58,195 nt of DNA from Ligilactobacillus animalis KCTC 3501 = DSM 20602. GTDB taxonomy: Bacteria; Bacillota; Bacilli; Lactobacillales; Lactobacillaceae. The notes under the pieces are model-generated. The model was given only the letters and a program-made list of their open reading frames with translations. It did not search any database and was not told where the DNA came from. Shown here piece after piece: positions 11,182 through 20,909 of the stretch. The stretch covers positions 1 to 58,195 of the forward strand of contig NZ_AYYW01000005.1 of NCBI RefSeq assembly GCF_001434535.1. Direction: 5' to 3'. A program made the translations under genes and the position numbers. Numbering within the stretch: the first letter of the stretch is position 1; every line of letters begins with the position of its first letter.

Positions 11182-14100
11182 CTACGGTTTCCTCGATCTG
11201 TGGTTTGTTATCGATCTCAGCCATTAAATTAAAACATAATTTTTGGAGCTTAGCCAAGAGTTCTGGTTGCTGTGCTGGTTGCAAAGTCAACTTGATAGCT
11301 GTCTTTTTGTCCGTCGTTTCAAAGGTCGCATCGAGTCCAGCTGCATCCAACGCTTTGAGAATCATCGGGGCATTGAATTTTTTCACCCCTACAGGCGCAA
11401 GATCCAATGTGAGCTTAGCTGCACTAGTTTGAGTGATATTGGCTAATAATGCATGATCAGCATATAGCTTCAATAATCCAACTTCTAGTAAATTAGCCAC
11501 CTCAACAGGATATTCACCGAAACGATCGATGAGGTCTTCTTTGATCTCTTCATATTGTTCTTTATTTTCCAATTGGTGGATCCGCTTATAAAGTTCGATC
11601 TTTTGGCGCGGATCTTCGATATAACTTTGGGGTAGATAAGCTTCTAATGAAAGATCGATCTGACAATCCGTGTGTAACTTAGGCTTAAGGCCACGTTTCT
11701 TAGCGACTGCTTCATTCAACATCTGCGTGTACAACTCATAGCCGACCGAATCGATAAAGCCATGTTGTTGCTTACCTAATAGATTACCCGCTCCCCGGAT
11801 CGAGAGGTCACGCATCGCAATCTTGAACCCTGAACCTAATTCGGTAAAGTCCTTGATCGCTTCCAGACGTTTTTCGCTCACTTCCGTTAAAACTTTATCA
11901 GGTTCATACATGAAGTAGGCATAGGCGACACGGTTCGATCGTCCGACCCGTCCGCGTAATTGATAGAGCTGAGCTAGCCCCATCCGATCAGCATTTTCCA
12001 CAAAAAGTGTATTGGCATTTGGGATATCGACCCCAGTTTCGATGATCGTTGTCGTCACTAACACATCGTATTGGCCCGCGATAAAGTCCATCAAGATCCC
12101 TTCCAATTGAGTCTCTGTCATTTGCCCATGGATATAAGCGATCTTAGCTTCGGGCACTAAGCTCCGTAGCTCATCGACCTTTTTTTCGATATCATCGACT
12201 CGATTGTGCAAGAAAAATACTTGCCCCCCACGTGCCATTTCGCGCTTGATACCATCCACGATCACCCCGTAATTTTGTTCCATCACATAGGTCTGGATCG
12301 GATACCGATTCATCGGCGCCGTCTCGATCACCGATAGATCCCGCACACCTAACATCGACATATTCAATGTCCGCGGGATCGGCGTAGCTGTCAGTGTCAA
12401 AACATCGACAGTCGACTTGAGTTCTTTTAGACGCTCTTTATGCTTGACCCCAAAGCGTTGTTCTTCATCGATGATCAACAAGCCCAGATCAGCAAATTTG
12501 ACGTCTTTAGACAATAAACGGTGGGTCCCAACAACGGCATCACACTCACCACTTTTTAGCTTAGCCAAAGTTTCATCAACTTGTTTTTTAGTGCTAAACC
12601 GTGATAAGACACCGATATTGACGGGAAAACCCTCAAAGCGCGCCTGCATCGTTTCAAAATGTTGTTGCGCCAAAACCGTTGTCGGCGCTAAAAAAGCAAC
12701 TTGCTTGCCGTCTTCGATCGCCTTAAAGGCCGCCCGTAAAGCAACTTCAGTCTTGCCGTAACCCACATCACCGATCAACAAACGATCCATCGGGCGTTCT
12801 TTTTGCATATCGGCTTTGATCTCTTTAGCACTCCGCAACTGATCAGGTGTTTCTGAAAAAGGAAAAGCCGCTTCAAATTCCCGTTGGTAACTATCATCTG
12901 GGGGAAAGGCATGCCCTTTATTAGATTCACGTTGCGCATACAATTCGACCAGTTCATCGGCAATGTCTTCGATCTTAGCGGCAACTTTGCTCTTGGTCTT
13001 AGCCCATTTGTTACTACCTAACTTGTTGATCCGTGGCGTCTTGCCTTCCGCTGACACGTATTTTTGGATCCGATCGAGCTGAGAGACCGGGATAAAGAGC
13101 TGGGCATCCTCTTGGTAAACGATCGTCATATAGTCTTGGTGTTTACCACCGACTTCTAAAGTCTGCATTCCCATAAAACGCCCGATCCCATGGTTGACGT
13201 GAACGATATAATCCCCTTTTTTCAGATCGGTATAGCTCTTCAAACGTTCTGCGTTACTCATCGTTTGGCGTTTAGGTTGTTTGCGTGAGCGTTTAGCAAA
13301 GAGTTCTTGTTCAGTCAAAACGACTAATTTTAATTCCGGTAATTCAAACCCACTGTTCAACTGACCTAAAGCGATCTGCACTTGACCAGGCTGGATGTCA
13401 TCGACTGATCCTAATAAAGACGTGATCCCAAAATCGGCTAACGTTTGACGGAACTTTTCTTGGCGTTCTTTAGTACCGACCAGCAAGACAACGGTTTGAC
13501 CGCCTTCTTTCCAGCGCATTGCTTCGGCTTTTAGCAGTGGCATTTGGCCAAAGAACTGTTGGACCATGCGTGCTTTGATGTCTAAATGCTGCACAAAGCG
13601 CATCCGCCCCATCCCCTTAGGAAAGGCGGCTAAAAAGTTTTTAGACTGTTTGACCTTCTTTTCTAAAGAGCTCAATTCGTGGCCTAAAACAGCATTCGCA
13701 AGTAATTGTTGTTTTTCCAACTGCTCAACGATCCAATTTTGTTCTTCTTGAATTAGTTGTTTTTCTTTTTCGCGCAAACGCGGGTAGTCATCAAAAAATA
13801 CTTCACCATTTGGAGCTAAATAATCGAATAAACTGAGCTTTTCAGGATAGATATACTCAACTAAGCTCAGATCTTTAGCACTTAATTCACCCTTCAAAAA
13901 GGTATCGATCTTAGCTGAAAAATTCTTATCCAGTTGCTCTTTTGTTTCTTTAGCCAGATTAGTGGAAGCTTTTTTGACAGCTTCATCTAAAGCTAACGCC
14001 GCTTTTTCCAAACGTTCCTTATTAAAAATAAGGTCAGTTGCCGGTAAGATCTGCACCTGTTCAATATTTTCTAAACTGCGCTGATCAGCCACATCAAAAG

Positions 14101-14710
14101 TCCGCAATGAATCTAACTGCGTATCAAAAAAATCTGCCCGGAGCGGATCTGACATATTTAAAGGAAAAATATCTAGGATCGAGCCCCGCAGTGCAAAGTC
14201 GCCTGGGCGTTCAACTTGCTTTTGACGCGTATAGCCCATTTGGCCCAACAACTGCACCAATTCAGCTAATTCATAGTCTTGGCCAACGACCAGATCTAAC
14301 TGGCTTTTTTGCCAAAGTTCAACTGGGGGTAAAAAGCGCCGTAACCCCGACATTGAAGTCACGATCAGCTTTTTTTCCTGCTTGGCTAACGCTTCCAACG
14401 CTAAAACACGTTGCGCTTTAAATTCAGGTGAACTCGTTGCCATTTCTGACGCCAGCATCTCTTCGACAGGAAACAACAAAACATCAGCTGGATCTAAGAT
14501 GCTTTCAAGATCATCAGCTAACTGTTGGGCCCGATACAAGTCATCACAGACGATCAATTTTGGACCTGCATTTTCTAAGAACAGCTCAGCTAAAAAAAGC
14601 GTCTTAGCCGAGCCGGTCAGTCCCGTGATCAAATGACGACCTGGTTCTTTTTGTGACCACTCTTTGACTTCTGGAAGACTCTGAAAGGCTTCCTTTAGTT
14701 TCATCTTCAT
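11171..14710 (-). CDS. mfd: Transcription-repair coupling factor
   Basis: Removes RNA polymerase stalled at lesions and recruits UvrA. The 1179-residue protein has the full Mfd layout: a UvrB-like N-terminal region (TGLTGSAKTLFLAELF), the RNA-polymerase interaction domain near residues 500-570 (GDYIVHVNHGIGRFMG), the helicase core (GDVGYGKTEVALRA Walker A, LLIIDEEQRFG box, TLTATPIPRTL), and a C-terminal domain with QLRGRVGRSNRVAYAY. The start ATG follows AAAGGATACGCC. It lies between pth and the flippase gene, the usual order. Confidence 0.98.
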   Translation of the reverse strand: MKMKLKEAFQSLPEVKEWSQKEPGRHLITGLTGSAKTLFLAELFLENAGPKLIVCDDLYRAQQLADDLESILDPADVLLFPVEEMLASEMATSSPEFKAQRVLALEALAKQEKKLIVTSMSGLRRFLPPVELWQKSQLDLVVGQDYELAELVQLLGQMGYTRQKQVERPGDFALRGSILDIFPLNMSDPLRADFFDTQLDSLRTFDVADQRSLENIEQVQILPATDLIFNKERLEKAALALDEAVKKASTNLAKETKEQLDKNFSAKIDTFLKGELSAKDLSLVEYIYPEKLSLFDYLAPNGEVFFDDYPRLREKEKQLIQEEQNWIVEQLEKQQLLANAVLGHELSSLEKKVKQSKNFLAAFPKGMGRMRFVQHLDIKARMVQQFFGQMPLLKAEAMRWKEGGQTVVLLVGTKERQEKFRQTLADFGITSLLGSVDDIQPGQVQIALGQLNSGFELPELKLVVLTEQELFAKRSRKQPKRQTMSNAERLKSYTDLKKGDYIVHVNHGIGRFMGMQTLEVGGKHQDYMTIVYQEDAQLFIPVSQLDRIQKYVSAEGKTPRINKLGSNKWAKTKSKVAAKIEDIADELVELYAQRESNKGHAFPPDDSYQREFEAAFPFSETPDQLRSAKEIKADMQKERPMDRLLIGDVGYGKTEVALRAAFKAIEDGKQVAFLAPTTVLAQQHFETMQARFEGFPVNIGVLSRFSTKKQVDETLAKLKSGECDAVVGTHRLLSKDVKFADLGLLIIDEEQRFGVKHKERLKELKSTVDVLTLTATPIPRTLNMSMLGVRDLSVIETAPMNRYPIQTYVMEQNYGVIVDGIKREMARGGQVFFLHNRVDDIEKKVDELRSLVPEAKIAYIHGQMTETQLEGILMDFIAGQYDVLVTTTIIETGVDIPNANTLFVENADRMGLAQLYQLRGRVGRSNRVAYAYFMYEPDKVLTEVSEKRLEAIKDFTELGSGFKIAMRDLSIRGAGNLLGKQQHGFIDSVGYELYTQMLNEAVAKKRGLKPKLHTDCQIDLSLEAYLPQSYIEDPRQKIELYKRIHQLENKEQYEEIKEDLIDRFGEYPVEVANLLEVGLLKLYADHALLANITQTSAAKLTLDLAPVGVKKFNAPMILKALDAAGLDATFETTDKKTAIKLTLQPAQQPELLAKLQKLCFNLMAEIDNKPQIEETVDEK

Positions 14711-14723
14711 GGCGTATCCTTTC

Positions 14724-15290
14724 TTACCTGTTACGGTTGAACTTATTCATCACTTGCGCAAAATCATCGGTCTTGACCCACTCTTCTAACGCTGCTACTG
14801 CATCAGCTGCTCCTAGATCGAAGTTTTCGCGTTGTTCTGGCGTGAAGCGACCTAAGACCCAATCAACGACTTTGGTTTGCTTCGGATGATCGATCCCCAC
14901 CCGTAAACGGTCAAATTGTTGGGTGCCTAAATGAGCGATCAAACTCTTGATCCCATTATGTCCTCCAGCAGAGCCTTTTTGCCGCAACCGTAAACGACCA
15001 CAATCAAGATCCATATCATCATAGACGATGATCACATCATCAAGATCTAAGTCGTAATAATCCACGATCTGGCGAACTGCACGACCTGATTCATTCATAT
15101 AAGTAGTCGGTTTAGCCAACAAAACTTTTTGGCCCCCGACCATACCATCAGCTAGTTGAGCATCAAATTTTTCCCTATTAAAGGAAAGACCATTTGCATC
15201 TGCAAAGCGATCCACGATCATAAAGCCCGTATTATGACGGGTATTTTCATATTGACGGCCAATATTACCTAATCCTACGATCAATTTCAT
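14724..15290 (-). CDS. pth: Peptidyl-tRNA hydrolase
   Basis: Recycles peptidyl-tRNA dropped from ribosomes. The product (188 residues) starts MKLIVGLGNIGRQYENTRHN, contains the catalytic histidine in NTRHNTGFM, and has TYMNESGRAV and YDDMDLDCGRLRLRQKGSAGGHNG. An in-frame TTG at 15302 would add four residues; I chose the ATG at 15290 because it matches the family start, although AAAGG lies 14 bases upstream, a long spacing. An extended -10 promoter upstream probably starts the pth-mfd-flippase operon. Confidence 0.96.
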   Translation of the reverse strand: MKLIVGLGNIGRQYENTRHNTGFMIVDRFADANGLSFNREKFDAQLADGMVGGQKVLLAKPTTYMNESGRAVRQIVDYYDLDLDDVIIVYDDMDLDCGRLRLRQKGSAGGHNGIKSLIAHLGTQQFDRLRVGIDHPKQTKVVDWVLGRFTPEQRENFDLGAADAVAALEEWVKTDDFAQVMNKFNRNR

Positions 15291-15395
15291 CTTTAAATTC
15301 AAAACCTTTCACATCTAAAAGAAAATTTACATTACCAAAAAAAATGCACACTGTTCAAACCGTACTTAGGCACAGTTAAGCGTACATCTAGCATT

Positions 15396-15417
15396 GAAGC
15401 GTCTAAAAAGACGCTTC
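15396..15417. other. Perfect hairpin in the pth leader
   Basis: A perfect 8-bp stem GAAGCGTC/GACGCTTC with a 6-base loop. Neither strand has a T-tract, so it does not look like a terminator. It would lie in the 5' leader of the pth transcript. Confidence 0.5.
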
Positions 15418-15440
15418 CAATAATTGATTTAATTTCACTA

Positions 15441-15470
15441 AGTATACCACACTTTGTGATTTCTACTGAA
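15441..15470 (-). promoter_or_regulatory. Promoter of the pth-mfd operon
   Basis: On the minus strand TTCAGT (15470-15465) and TATACT (15446-15441) are 18 bases apart, with TGG before the -10 (extended). It lies back to back with the ldh promoter. Confidence 0.5.
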
Positions 15471-15496
15471 AAAAAACTTACAAACTCGTGAAAACT

Positions 15497-15527
15497 TTGC
15501 ACCATTTACTGAAAAACATGTTATACT
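15497..15527 (+). promoter_or_regulatory. ldh promoter
   Basis: TTGCAC (15497-15502) and TATACT (15522-15527), with TG one base before the -10 (an extended -10, TGTTATACT). The 19-base spacer is long, which the extended -10 may offset. I found no clear Rex or CcpA site in this gap. Confidence 0.6.
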
Positions 15528-15563
15528 TATGGAGTATCAATTAAGTTACTTAAGAAAGGATGA

Positions 15564-16532
<969 letters not shown>

Positions 16533-16552
16533 TCTCTTAGCATTTTGCTCAA

Positions 16553-16587
16553 AGCAGTCGAGGTCTTGACCTCGGCTGCTTTTTTTA
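16553..16587 (+). terminator. ldh terminator
   Basis: A 13-bp stem (AGCAGTCGAGGTC with GACCTCGGCTGCT, one G-T pair), a 2-base loop and seven T residues. Confidence 0.9.
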
Positions 16588-16633
16588 TTCACCATATCCT
16601 GTGGTAAAATGAACGTGAAAGGTGTGAGTTAAA

Positions 16634-16849
16634 ATGTTTAAAACACAGATCAACGCAGATGTCCCGATCAATGAAGGGTCAGGACAGATCGTTACCGAGT
16701 TACCATTTATTCCCCACAAAGGGGACTTTATCATGGTCGGCGATGAACAAACGCAATGGGAAGTTGTCAGCAGCACCTTTATCGTGCATGATAAGTTCCA
16801 TCCTAAAAAAGACTTTGTCGATCTCGTCGTGAAAGTAAAACAAGTTTGA
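16634..16849 (+). CDS. Small conserved protein of unknown function
   Basis: The 71-residue protein starts MFKTQINADVPINEGSGQ and contains ELPFIPHKGDFIMVGDE and VVKVKQV. It looks like a small beta-rich domain without signal peptide or membrane segment. The ribosome binding site AAAGGTGTGAG is well placed, and it has its own terminator. I do not recognise a characterised family. Its position between ldh and the CBS-domain gene does not reveal its role. Confidence 0.75.
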   Translation: MFKTQINADVPINEGSGQIVTELPFIPHKGDFIMVGDEQTQWEVVSSTFIVHDKFHPKKDFVDLVVKVKQV

Positions 16850-16856
16850 TTTTTTT

Positions 16857-16881
16857 AAGGCTGGTCTTGACCGGCCTTTTT
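16857..16881 (+). terminator. Terminator of the 71-residue gene
   Basis: A perfect 10-bp stem AAGGCTGGTC/GACCGGCCTT (with one G-T pair) and TTTTT. Confidence 0.85.
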
Positions 16882-16951
16882 ACTTGAAATAGAACATTTT
16901 GCAAAATTTTGCACATTTATTCAATTTTTAGCTTCCATTATTTGTTTTTTA

Positions 16952-16960
16952 TGTTATTAT
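16952..16960 (+). promoter_or_regulatory. Putative extended -10 promoter of the CBS gene
   Basis: TGTTATTAT, an extended -10, lies about 45 bases before the start codon at 17006. The -35 is weak (TTCCAT). Confidence 0.4.
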
Positions 16961-17005
16961 GTATTAGGATATTATGAAAACAAAATGAAAGCCGAGGAGA
17001 TATTT

Positions 17006-17641
17006 ATGCTACTGAAAACATTGATCAAGCCTAAAAAAGATCTCGTTACAGTTAAAGAAGATATCACACTGGAAGAAGCCCTAACAGTGCTCGAAGATCC
17101 CGGTTACCGTTGTGTACCGATCTTGGATGAAACTGGCAAGATCTTCCGGGGAAATATCTATAAGATGCATATCTACCGTCACAAATCTCGTGGAGGTGAT
17201 ATGAGCCTACCCGTGACCCATTTGTTAAAGAATGCTAACAAGTTTATCCCGATCGATTCAGCCTTCTTTAATGTATTTTTCTCGATCAAAGATCTTCCAT
17301 ATATTACGGTTTTAGATGAAAATAATTTCTTCTATGGTATCTTGACACATACGCGTTTGTTGGATATGTTGACCCAATCTTGGAATTTCAATGTCGGTAG
17401 CTATGTTTTGACCGTTGTCTCCTCAGGTGAACGCGGTGATCTAGTCGATATGGCTAAGATCATCACTAAATACACTTCGATCGCAAGCTGTATCACACTT
17501 GATGTGCAACAAGGTGAATTAGTCCGCCGTACATTATTTACCTTGCCATCCGATGTTTCACATGAAAAATTGGAACGGATCGTCGCAAGCTTAGAGCGCA
17601 AGAACTTCAAGGTCCCTGAGATCGAAGACTTACAAGCCTAA
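17006..17641 (+). CDS. CBS-domain protein, probable c-di-AMP-binding CbpA type
   Basis: The 211-residue cytosolic protein has two CBS motifs (about 1-60, TLEEALTVLEDPGYRCVPIL; and 75-130, FIPIDSAFFNVFFSIKDLPY) and a C-terminal ACT-like region (SYVLTVVSSGERGDLVDMAK). CBS pair plus ACT-like tail is the layout of c-di-AMP receptor proteins CbpA and CbpB in Listeria and lactobacilli; the ligand here is inferred. Start: an earlier in-frame ATG at 16985 lies upstream of GAGGAGA, so the ATG at 17006, six bases after it, is the real start. Confidence 0.8.
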   Translation: MLLKTLIKPKKDLVTVKEDITLEEALTVLEDPGYRCVPILDETGKIFRGNIYKMHIYRHKSRGGDMSLPVTHLLKNANKFIPIDSAFFNVFFSIKDLPYITVLDENNFFYGILTHTRLLDMLTQSWNFNVGSYVLTVVSSGERGDLVDMAKIITKYTSIASCITLDVQQGELVRRTLFTLPSDVSHEKLERIVASLERKNFKVPEIEDLQA

Positions 17642-17647
17642 TACCTT

Positions 17648-17685
17648 TATCCCCCTACTTATCATCAAGTGGGGGGATATTTCTT
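17648..17685 (+). terminator. Terminator of the CBS gene
   Basis: An ATCCCCC/GGGGGAT stem extended by ACTT/AAGT, loop ATCATC, followed by a modest T-rich tail. It begins seven bases after the stop. Confidence 0.7.
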
Positions 17686-17767
17686 ATCACTAAAGTTATG
17701 TAACAACTTACAGTGAGTGTGTTAAAATGTTTATAACTATACCTCTTAACGAAAGGAATGAGCCCTA

Positions 17768-18328
17768 TTGGCCGAAAAACTTTATACGACTCAAGAGCTT
17801 GCCGATAATGTCGGTGTCAGTCGGTCAACGATCTACCGCTTTTTAAAAGTCAATCAGATCCAACCAGTTGAAATAAATGGACGCTCTAAACTTTACAGCA
17901 AAGATACCTTAAAACAAGCAAGGCGCGAATTACTTTTACCAAGTACTAGCAAAAAAACTACCCTTGCGACTGAAGCTAAACACCTTGATCAATTACAACA
18001 CCAACTCGAATTGATCAATGAACAGTTACGCGAAAAAGACCGCCAGATCGCAGAATTACACCAACTGATCGATCATCAACAAAAATTGACTCTTTCCGCC
18101 ACGAAACAGTTAAACGATCTGTTAGCTCTGCAAGAGACCGATCCTGATGCCATCAAGATCGCAGCGGCTGAAGTTCAACGTCAATTACCCGAAAATAGCC
18201 AAGCCCAACATATCTTATATCCGACCCAAGGTGTCAGCTATAAGACGACTAATGCGATCAGTACTGAAGAAAAGAAACCTAAAAAGCGGGGCTTCTTTAG
18301 CTGGTTTCGTCGCAACAAGCGTAGTTAA
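17768..18328 (+). CDS. HTH protein with coiled coil and basic tail (DUF536-like)
   Basis: The 186-residue protein has an N-terminal MerR-like helix-turn-helix (TTQELADNVGVSRSTIYRFL, residues 6-55), a long coiled coil (about 75-120, rich in Q, L and E) and a basic aromatic tail (KKRGFFSWFRRNK). This plan resembles DUF536 proteins known from plasmid replication regions of lactobacilli and from chromosomes. The start is TTG at 17768 with AAAGGA upstream; a nearby ATG is out of frame. The MFS gene starts three bases after its stop. Confidence 0.75.
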   Translation: MAEKLYTTQELADNVGVSRSTIYRFLKVNQIQPVEINGRSKLYSKDTLKQARRELLLPSTSKKTTLATEAKHLDQLQHQLELINEQLREKDRQIAELHQLIDHQQKLTLSATKQLNDLLALQETDPDAIKIAAAEVQRQLPENSQAQHILYPTQGVSYKTTNAISTEEKKPKKRGFFSWFRRNKRS

Positions 18329-18330
18329 GC

Positions 18331-19494
18331 ATGAAACAAAAGAAAACCTTTTTAGCACTTATCGCTTCATTTAATCTTGCTGCTAACTACGCTCATCCGA
18401 TCACCCCAGCTTATTTCAAGCTACTCGGACTCGATAGTGCCATGTTTGGCTATGCTTTTTCCGTGATGTCTTTGGGGATGTTTCTTGGCTCACCTTTCTT
18501 TGGAAAATTAGCTGAGAGTTTTCAATCTAAAGTCTTGATGACTTGGGGCTGCTTAGGTTACTCATTAGCCCAAGTTCTCTTTGCGATCGGACATACCCCA
18601 GCGATCATCTTATGGGGGCGCTTATTGGCGGGCTTTGCCTGTGGAGCCTTTTTTGTTGGGGCTTTGAATTATATCGCCAATACCTCCACCGCTAAAGAAC
18701 GAGGTGCCAACTTGACCTTAAACGCAGCGGTCCAAACCGTCTTTGGTGCTCTGGGTTACTTTGTCGGCGGGATGCTTGGGACATACGATCTTTATTGGGC
18801 CTTTGCGCTCCAGATCGGGCAACTCTTTTTCACAGGTGTCGCCTTTTATCTACTCTTAGGTCCAGATCTTACCGCCCAAAAAGCCCCAGATCTCAAAGAA
18901 GCAGTCCGCAGTTTGAACTTTTTTAGTAGCTTTTCAACTAAAGATACTCAGCTCTCACGGGCACTTTGGATCTTATTAGGCGTTTCAGCTCTGACCTTCT
19001 TAGGCTATACTTCCTTTGATCAAAGCTTCAATTATTACTTAAAAGACGTCTTTGATCTGGCAACGAGCTATAATGGTAGCTTTAAAGGGGCAGTCGGGCT
19101 GATTTCACTTATAGCTACGATGACGTTAGGAATGTATTTGGTCAAACAAACTGACCTCAATAAAAGCACGACTTATATTTTGTTCATCTGTGCTTTCTTT
19201 ATGGGGGCGGTCTGCTTAGCTCCTGGTTTGAGCAGCTTTTTTGCTTTAAATCTAATTTTCTACGGCTTTTATGCTATCAGTGTGCCAATGGTCCAAGATC
19301 TGATCACCAAACAAGCTACACCAGCGACCCAAGGGACTGTCCTTGGCTTTTATCAAGCTTCCCAATCATTTGGCCGGATCATCGGAGCCTTTGTCGCTGG
19401 GCTTTTATATGACGTCAATGTTTTAGGCCCATTTATTCTAGGTAGTCTTGCTTTTCTGATCGCAGCTATCGGTGTTAAAATATATCAAAAATAG
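18331..19494 (+). CDS. MFS transporter
   Basis: The 387-residue polytopic membrane protein has about 12 helices. The loop 2-3 segment GSPFFGKLAE and GRLLAGFACGAFFVG match the drug:H+ antiporter-type major facilitator layout; the substrate is unknown. It begins three bases after the HTH gene and has no clear ribosome binding site, so it probably depends on coupling. The HTH protein could regulate it, but that is inference. A hairpin terminator overlaps its stop codon. Confidence 0.88.
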   Translation: MKQKKTFLALIASFNLAANYAHPITPAYFKLLGLDSAMFGYAFSVMSLGMFLGSPFFGKLAESFQSKVLMTWGCLGYSLAQVLFAIGHTPAIILWGRLLAGFACGAFFVGALNYIANTSTAKERGANLTLNAAVQTVFGALGYFVGGMLGTYDLYWAFALQIGQLFFTGVAFYLLLGPDLTAQKAPDLKEAVRSLNFFSSFSTKDTQLSRALWILLGVSALTFLGYTSFDQSFNYYLKDVFDLATSYNGSFKGAVGLISLIATMTLGMYLVKQTDLNKSTTYILFICAFFMGAVCLAPGLSSFFALNLIFYGFYAISVPMVQDLITKQATPATQGTVLGFYQASQSFGRIIGAFVAGLLYDVNVLGPFILGSLAFLIAAIGVKIYQK

Positions 19495-19531
19495 CAGTAT
19501 GTCCAGAGCTGGGCACACTGCTATCTTATTA
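19491..19531 (+). terminator. MFS gene terminator
   Basis: An ATAGCAGT/ACTGCTAT stem with inner TGTCC/GGGCA pairs; it starts at the stop codon and is followed by a weak CTTATTATT tail. Confidence 0.6.
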
Positions 19532-19546
19532 TCAAGAGGTGTTATT

Positions 19547-19957
19547 ATGATCCGTGAAATCAATCACGACCCTAAATTTTTAAGTCAAAAAGCTGTTCCA
19601 GCTACGCCCAAAGACGATCAGGTCGTTGCTGACTTGTTCGATACGTTACAAGCTAATCAAGCACGTTGCGTAGGTATGGCAGCCAATATGATCGGTGAAA
19701 ACAAACAGATCATCGTCTGTCAGATGGGGCCCCCAGCTTTTCCGATGTTAAATCCTAAGATCATCAAAAAAGCGCGGCCCTATCAAACAACAGAAGGCTG
19801 TCTTTCACTTACAACGACAACAGAGACAACGCGCTATGACCTGATCACAGTCCAATACTTTGATCGGACCTTTACCAAGCAAAAACAGGAATTTCAAGGT
19901 TTCATCGCCCAGATCATCCAACATGAGATCGATCATCTAAATGGGATCTTGATCTAG
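19547..19957 (+). CDS. Peptide deformylase-like protein with altered motif I
   Basis: The 136-residue protein keeps deformylase motif II (EGCLS, metal-binding cysteine) and motif III (QHEIDHLNG, two metal-binding histidines and the catalytic glutamate). Motif I, normally GxGxAAxQ, reads CVGMAANMIG, so the invariant glutamine that stabilises the transition state is methionine. It is shorter than the housekeeping enzyme and is probably a paralogue, not the only deformylase. The start ATG at 19547 follows AAGAGGTG; the longer frame to 19472 runs through the MFS terminator and is not used. Activity is uncertain. Confidence 0.85.
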   Translation: MIREINHDPKFLSQKAVPATPKDDQVVADLFDTLQANQARCVGMAANMIGENKQIIVCQMGPPAFPMLNPKIIKKARPYQTTEGCLSLTTTTETTRYDLITVQYFDRTFTKQKQEFQGFIAQIIQHEIDHLNGILI

Positions 19958-19996
19958 TTACAGTTTTACTTTTACCCAGTCGAAAGGATTTTGCTT

Positions 19997-20842
19997 ATGA
20001 TCACGATCGGTGCTACTACTTGGAGCGAACATAAAGCTCTGATCACTGAAGACCGCCCTGTTACATTGGCAGAGTATGCGGCAAATTTTCCTGTTGTTGA
20101 AGTCGATACCTTCTTTTATGGGATCCCCCGTATAAGTACCGTCAAAAATTGGCAAACGCAAGTCCCACCAACCTTTCAATTCGTCGTTAAAGCTCACCGG
20201 TCGATGACAGGCCATGTCGATAAAAAAGCTAATTTGACCGAATTGACAGAAACTTTTGTCAACTTCAAACTTGCGGTAGCTCCATTGGTAGCGACTGGTC
20301 AATTGAAGACGGTCTTATTTCAATTTCCACCGTACTTTATCCCCACGAAAAAAAGCATCAACTATCTGCGCCAGATCAGAGCCTGGTTGCCCGAGCTACC
20401 GTTATGCTTAGAATTTCGCAATCAAGCTTGGTATCAGCCTAAGACACTCCCGTCATTAGTTGCGTTTTGTCGCCAAGAGCGCTTTACTTTAACGGCAGCT
20501 GATGAACCACATCAAACTGAGGCTTCTGTGCCATTTTATCCGGTGGTAACGACGCCCGACTTGATGTTTTGGCGTTTACACGGCCGTAACCAACAAGGTT
20601 GGCTCAAAAAAGGTCCCAATTGGCGTAAGGAACGAACTCTTTATCGCTACGATCACGCTGAACTTGAACAGTTCAAACAAACTCTTACCGGCCTGCAAAA
20701 CGATGTCAAAGAGATCTGCATCATCTTCAACAATAATTCCGCGGGCGATGCAGTCCCTAACGCCCTGGCTTTAAAAGAGCTGTTAGGGATCGACTTTGAG
20801 GGCCTCGGACCACCACCGCCGACCCAATTGAATCTGATCTAG
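19997..20842 (+). CDS. DUF72 (YecE-like) family protein
   Basis: The 281-residue protein starts MITIGATTWSEHKAL and has the DUF72 TIM-barrel-like landmarks VVKAHRSMTGH, LFQFPPYF, LCLEFRNQAWY and MFWRLHGRN. The family has no firmly established reaction; structures suggest a metal-binding barrel. An in-frame TTG lies six bases earlier, but the ATG at 19997 is better spaced from AAAGGA. It ends at a bidirectional terminator shared with the convergent phosphatase pseudogene. Confidence 0.92.
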   Translation: MITIGATTWSEHKALITEDRPVTLAEYAANFPVVEVDTFFYGIPRISTVKNWQTQVPPTFQFVVKAHRSMTGHVDKKANLTELTETFVNFKLAVAPLVATGQLKTVLFQFPPYFIPTKKSINYLRQIRAWLPELPLCLEFRNQAWYQPKTLPSLVAFCRQERFTLTAADEPHQTEASVPFYPVVTTPDLMFWRLHGRNQQGWLKKGPNWRKERTLYRYDHAELEQFKQTLTGLQNDVKEICIIFNNNSAGDAVPNALALKELLGIDFEGLGPPPPTQLNLI

Positions 20843-20844
20843 CT

Positions 20845-20877
20845 AAAAAAGATAGCCCCAACCAGGCTATCTTTTTT
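20845..20877. terminator. Bidirectional terminator
   Basis: A perfect 13-bp stem (AAAAAAGATAGCC/GGCTATCTTTTTT) with a 7-base loop, suitable for both the DUF72 gene and the convergent phosphatase gene. Confidence 0.9.
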
Positions 20878-20909
20878 AGTATTACCCATACGGCACTAAA
20901 CACTTTTGC

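Noticed and set aside
15430-15505. Rex or CcpA site at the ldh promoter
   Set aside because: GTGAAAACTTTGCAC and TTTCACTAAGTATACC do not fit GTGAANNNNTTCAC or the cre consensus closely enough.
17768-18328. Plasmid replication origin near the DUF536-like gene
   Set aside because: No replication initiator gene or iterons are present and the surroundings are ordinary chromosomal genes.
19958-20302. Minus-strand 114-residue frame opposite the DUF72 gene
   Set aside because: Complementary to a well-supported gene with conserved motifs; no independent evidence.
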